NCBI GenBank assembly: GCA_009930355.1 | Contig: RZYK01000009.1 | Coordinates: 1-24,211, forward strand | Origin: Campylobacterota bacterium | GTDB taxonomy: Bacteria; Campylobacterota; Campylobacteria; Campylobacterales; Sulfurospirillaceae | Direction of reading: 5' to 3' | DNA length: 24,211 bases | Part shown: piece by piece, positions 22,431 through 24,211 of the stretch | How positions within the stretch are numbered: the stretch's first letter is position 1 | Layout: each line of letters begins with the position of its first letter | Notes under the pieces: model-generated | Database searches by the model: none | What the model was told of the DNA's origin: nothing | Seen by the model: only the letters and a program-made list of their open reading frames with translations | Position numbers and translations under genes: made by a program

Positions 22431-24211
22431 CTTTTGGCTCAGGGGCAACAGTAATATAACCCATTTCGTAGAGTTTATCATAGATTTTAGCAGCAATAGG
22501 TCCTCCCTCGCTACCACCATGACCACCATGTTCAACCAAAACAGTAATGACATATTGTGGATTATCATAAGGAGCGTAGGTTGTCAACCATGCATGTGAG
22601 CGATGATAATATTCCATGTCTTCTTCACGCATCCTTTTTTTATCGGTTTGAGAAATGCCTACCACTTGTGCTGTTCCTGTTTTTGCAGCTATTTTAAATG
22701 GTGCCGTATGTGTAAGATAATTCATTGCCGTTCCTCCAGGAAGATTGGCAACGGCATACATGCCTTCTCGTGTTACCTTCAAAAAGCGTTTTTCCTCTTC
22801 ACTCACAATATTTGGATCAACAGGAAACTCAATTTCTGCATCATTCACTCTTTTTAAAAAATGAGGGGTAACACCATTACCTGTTGCCAAAAAAGCGGTG
22901 TACTTTGCAATTTGCATAGGAGTGACCAAAAAATACCCCTGCCCAATCGAGCTAATCAGTGTTTCACCTTGCGACCACCCTTTACCAAAACGCTCTTTCT
23001 TCCATTCTCGACTTGGAACAATACCTATAAATTCGCGGGGGAGATCAACACCTGTTTTTTGACCAAAACCTATTTTTTTAATAAAAGGAGCAATATTGTC
23101 AATGCCTACTTTCAAACTGGTTTTATAAAAATAGTCATCAGCACTTCTTTGAATGGCTCTAACATAACTCACCATACCATGGCCCTCTTTTTTCCAATCA
23201 CGAAATAACCGCCCACCAAGTTCCATGACACCTGTACTTTCAATTAATGTTGAAGGCGAGATAATGCCTGTATTTAAAATTGCCATACCTACGCCCATTT
23301 TAATAACAGAGCCAGGAGGATATAAACCATTCACGAGTTTATTGGTAAAAGGGTGTTTCAAATCATTGGCGAGTAATGCCCACGCTTCTTGGGAAATACC
23401 CCCTACGAAGGTATTAAGATCATATTCTGGAAAACTAGCGGCTGCTAGAATTTCACCATTTTTTGCATTCATAACAATCACTGCCCCACTGGCCTCTTCA
23501 AAAACCTTTTCAAGGTAGTGTTGAAGTTCAAGGTCAAGACTTAAAATTAAATCATTACTTTGCGGTAATGTTTTACTGACCTCTTCAATTTGTTGATTAA
23601 ATGCTGTAACTTTGGTCTTTTTTTCACCCTTTACACCTTGTAAAATTGCATTGTAATACTTTTCAATACCTGTTTTTCCTGAAAATCCTACTAACTTTGT
23701 TATTTCATCTTCTGCAACATCTTGCGTATTTGCCTTTCCCACATACCCTATGATATGTGAAGCTAAAGCACCATGGGGATAATGACGTTTTGAAGTAATC
23801 TTAATACTCATATTTTCACGCTGTGCAATTTTGGCAAAATGAGGAATCATCTTATCATACGGTACAAAATCAATCACATCCACAAAATCATGATTATAGG
23901 CAGAATCTGCTTTTACATATGCTTTTGTCAAACTATCAGTACTGTATTCAGGCATCAATGCGGAGAGAAATGCAATTTCTTCATCCAATAATTCACGCTG
24001 AGATTTCAAACTCATTCGAGGCTTAAGACCAATAGAAAAACCTAGACGATTAACAGAGAGAGGATTGAGGTTACGATCTAAAATAACTCCTCGTAAAGGA
24101 GCTAATTCATCAACTTTAATAGCATTTTGTTTGGCTATTTCTTCATAATAAGCATTCGATTTAATACTAATATAATAAACCCTAACCAATAAGGCCATAC
24201 ACATAAAAAGA
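22417..24211 (-). CDS. mrdA: penicillin-binding protein 2 (peptidoglycan transpeptidase), 5' end outside window
   Basis: At least 595 residues. The frame is still open past the first ATG (24204) to the edge with hydrophobic residues (LFMCMALLVRVYYISIKSN), so the true start and part of the membrane anchor lie outside. A dimerisation/pedestal region follows: APLRGVILDRNLNPLSVNRL and HGALASHIIGYVG. The transpeptidase domain has GLYPPGSVIKMGVG (S-x-x-K nucleophile motif), QRSADDYFY (S-x-D in place of the more usual S-x-N) and AAKTGTAQV (KTG). PBP2 builds the elongation-phase side wall together with RodA and MreB and sets rod or spiral shape. It converges on ybeY with a 7-base gap. Confidence 0.93.
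   Translation of the reverse strand, partial: LFMCMALLVRVYYISIKSNAYYEEIAKQNAIKVDELAPLRGVILDRNLNPLSVNRLGFSIGLKPRMSLKSQRELLDEEIAFLSALMPEYSTDSLTKAYVKADSAYNHDFVDVIDFVPYDKMIPHFAKIAQRENMSIKITSKRHYPHGALASHIIGYVGKANTQDVAEDEITKLVGFSGKTGIEKYYNAILQGVKGEKKTKVTAFNQQIEEVSKTLPQSNDLILSLDLELQHYLEKVFEEASGAVIVMNAKNGEILAAASFPEYDLNTFVGGISQEAWALLANDLKHPFTNKLVNGLYPPGSVIKMGVGMAILNTGIISPSTLIESTGVMELGGRLFRDWKKEGHGMVSYVRAIQRSADDYFYKTSLKVGIDNIAPFIKKIGFGQKTGVDLPREFIGIVPSREWKKERFGKGWSQGETLISSIGQGYFLVTPMQIAKYTAFLATGNGVTPHFLKRVNDAEIEFPVDPNIVSEEEKRFLKVTREGMYAVANLPGGTAMNYLTHTAPFKIAAKTGTAQVVGISQTDKKRMREEDMEYYHRSHAWLTTYAPYDNPQYVITVLVEHGGHGGSEGGPIAAKIYDKLYEMGYITVAPEPKEKKK

Overview
The window looks like chromosomal DNA of a member of the Campylobacterota, most likely a Sulfurospirillum-like organism. 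The evidence is AT-rich DNA, Campylobacterota-style histidine kinase and PBP2 sequences, and a gene run glutamyl-tRNA synthetase family / yggT / slt / lipoprotein / mobB / fbp / small Cys protein / metG / Mur-like gene. From memory this run parallels the Campylobacter jejuni Cj0845c-Cj0837c region. The genus call is inference. I see no phage, insertion sequence, CRISPR array or toxin-antitoxin pair.

Layout. 1-538: start of a leftward gene cut by the window edge, with a long leader, a TTGAY-N4-ATCAA (FNR/CRP-type) site and the terminator of the next unit. 539-3000: leftward sulP-usp pair behind a tRNA-Gly(CCC). 3030-8792: leftward tpsA-tpsB two-partner secretion operon (GLUG-repeat exoprotein plus outer-membrane transporter), followed by a Crp/Fnr-family regulator. 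8899-11485: rightward OmpR-type response regulator and Cache-domain histidine kinase, divergent from tpsA and probably controlling it. 11574-16878: overlapping rightward run glnS, degenerate gltX-like gene, yggT, slt. 16820-17296: leftward lipoprotein overlapping the slt tail. 17398-22409: rightward mobB, fbp, 65-aa Cys protein, a structured gap, metG, a Mur-ligase-N-domain-like gene and ybeY. 22417-24211: leftward mrdA (PBP2), cut by the right edge.

Two points stand out. First, the palindrome TTTACATGTAAA occurs seven times perfectly and five more times with one mismatch at an outer base. Most copies lie inside unrelated genes, usually in the same frame, where they add a Leu-His-Val peptide. 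This looks like a genome-wide DNA word under selection as DNA. Second, a full glutaminyl-tRNA synthetase with a GatB/YqeY-type tail is translationally coupled to a glutamyl-tRNA synthetase relative that has lost both class I signature motifs. That suggests a takeover of the tRNA-Gln charging route which left behind a non-catalytic paralogue.
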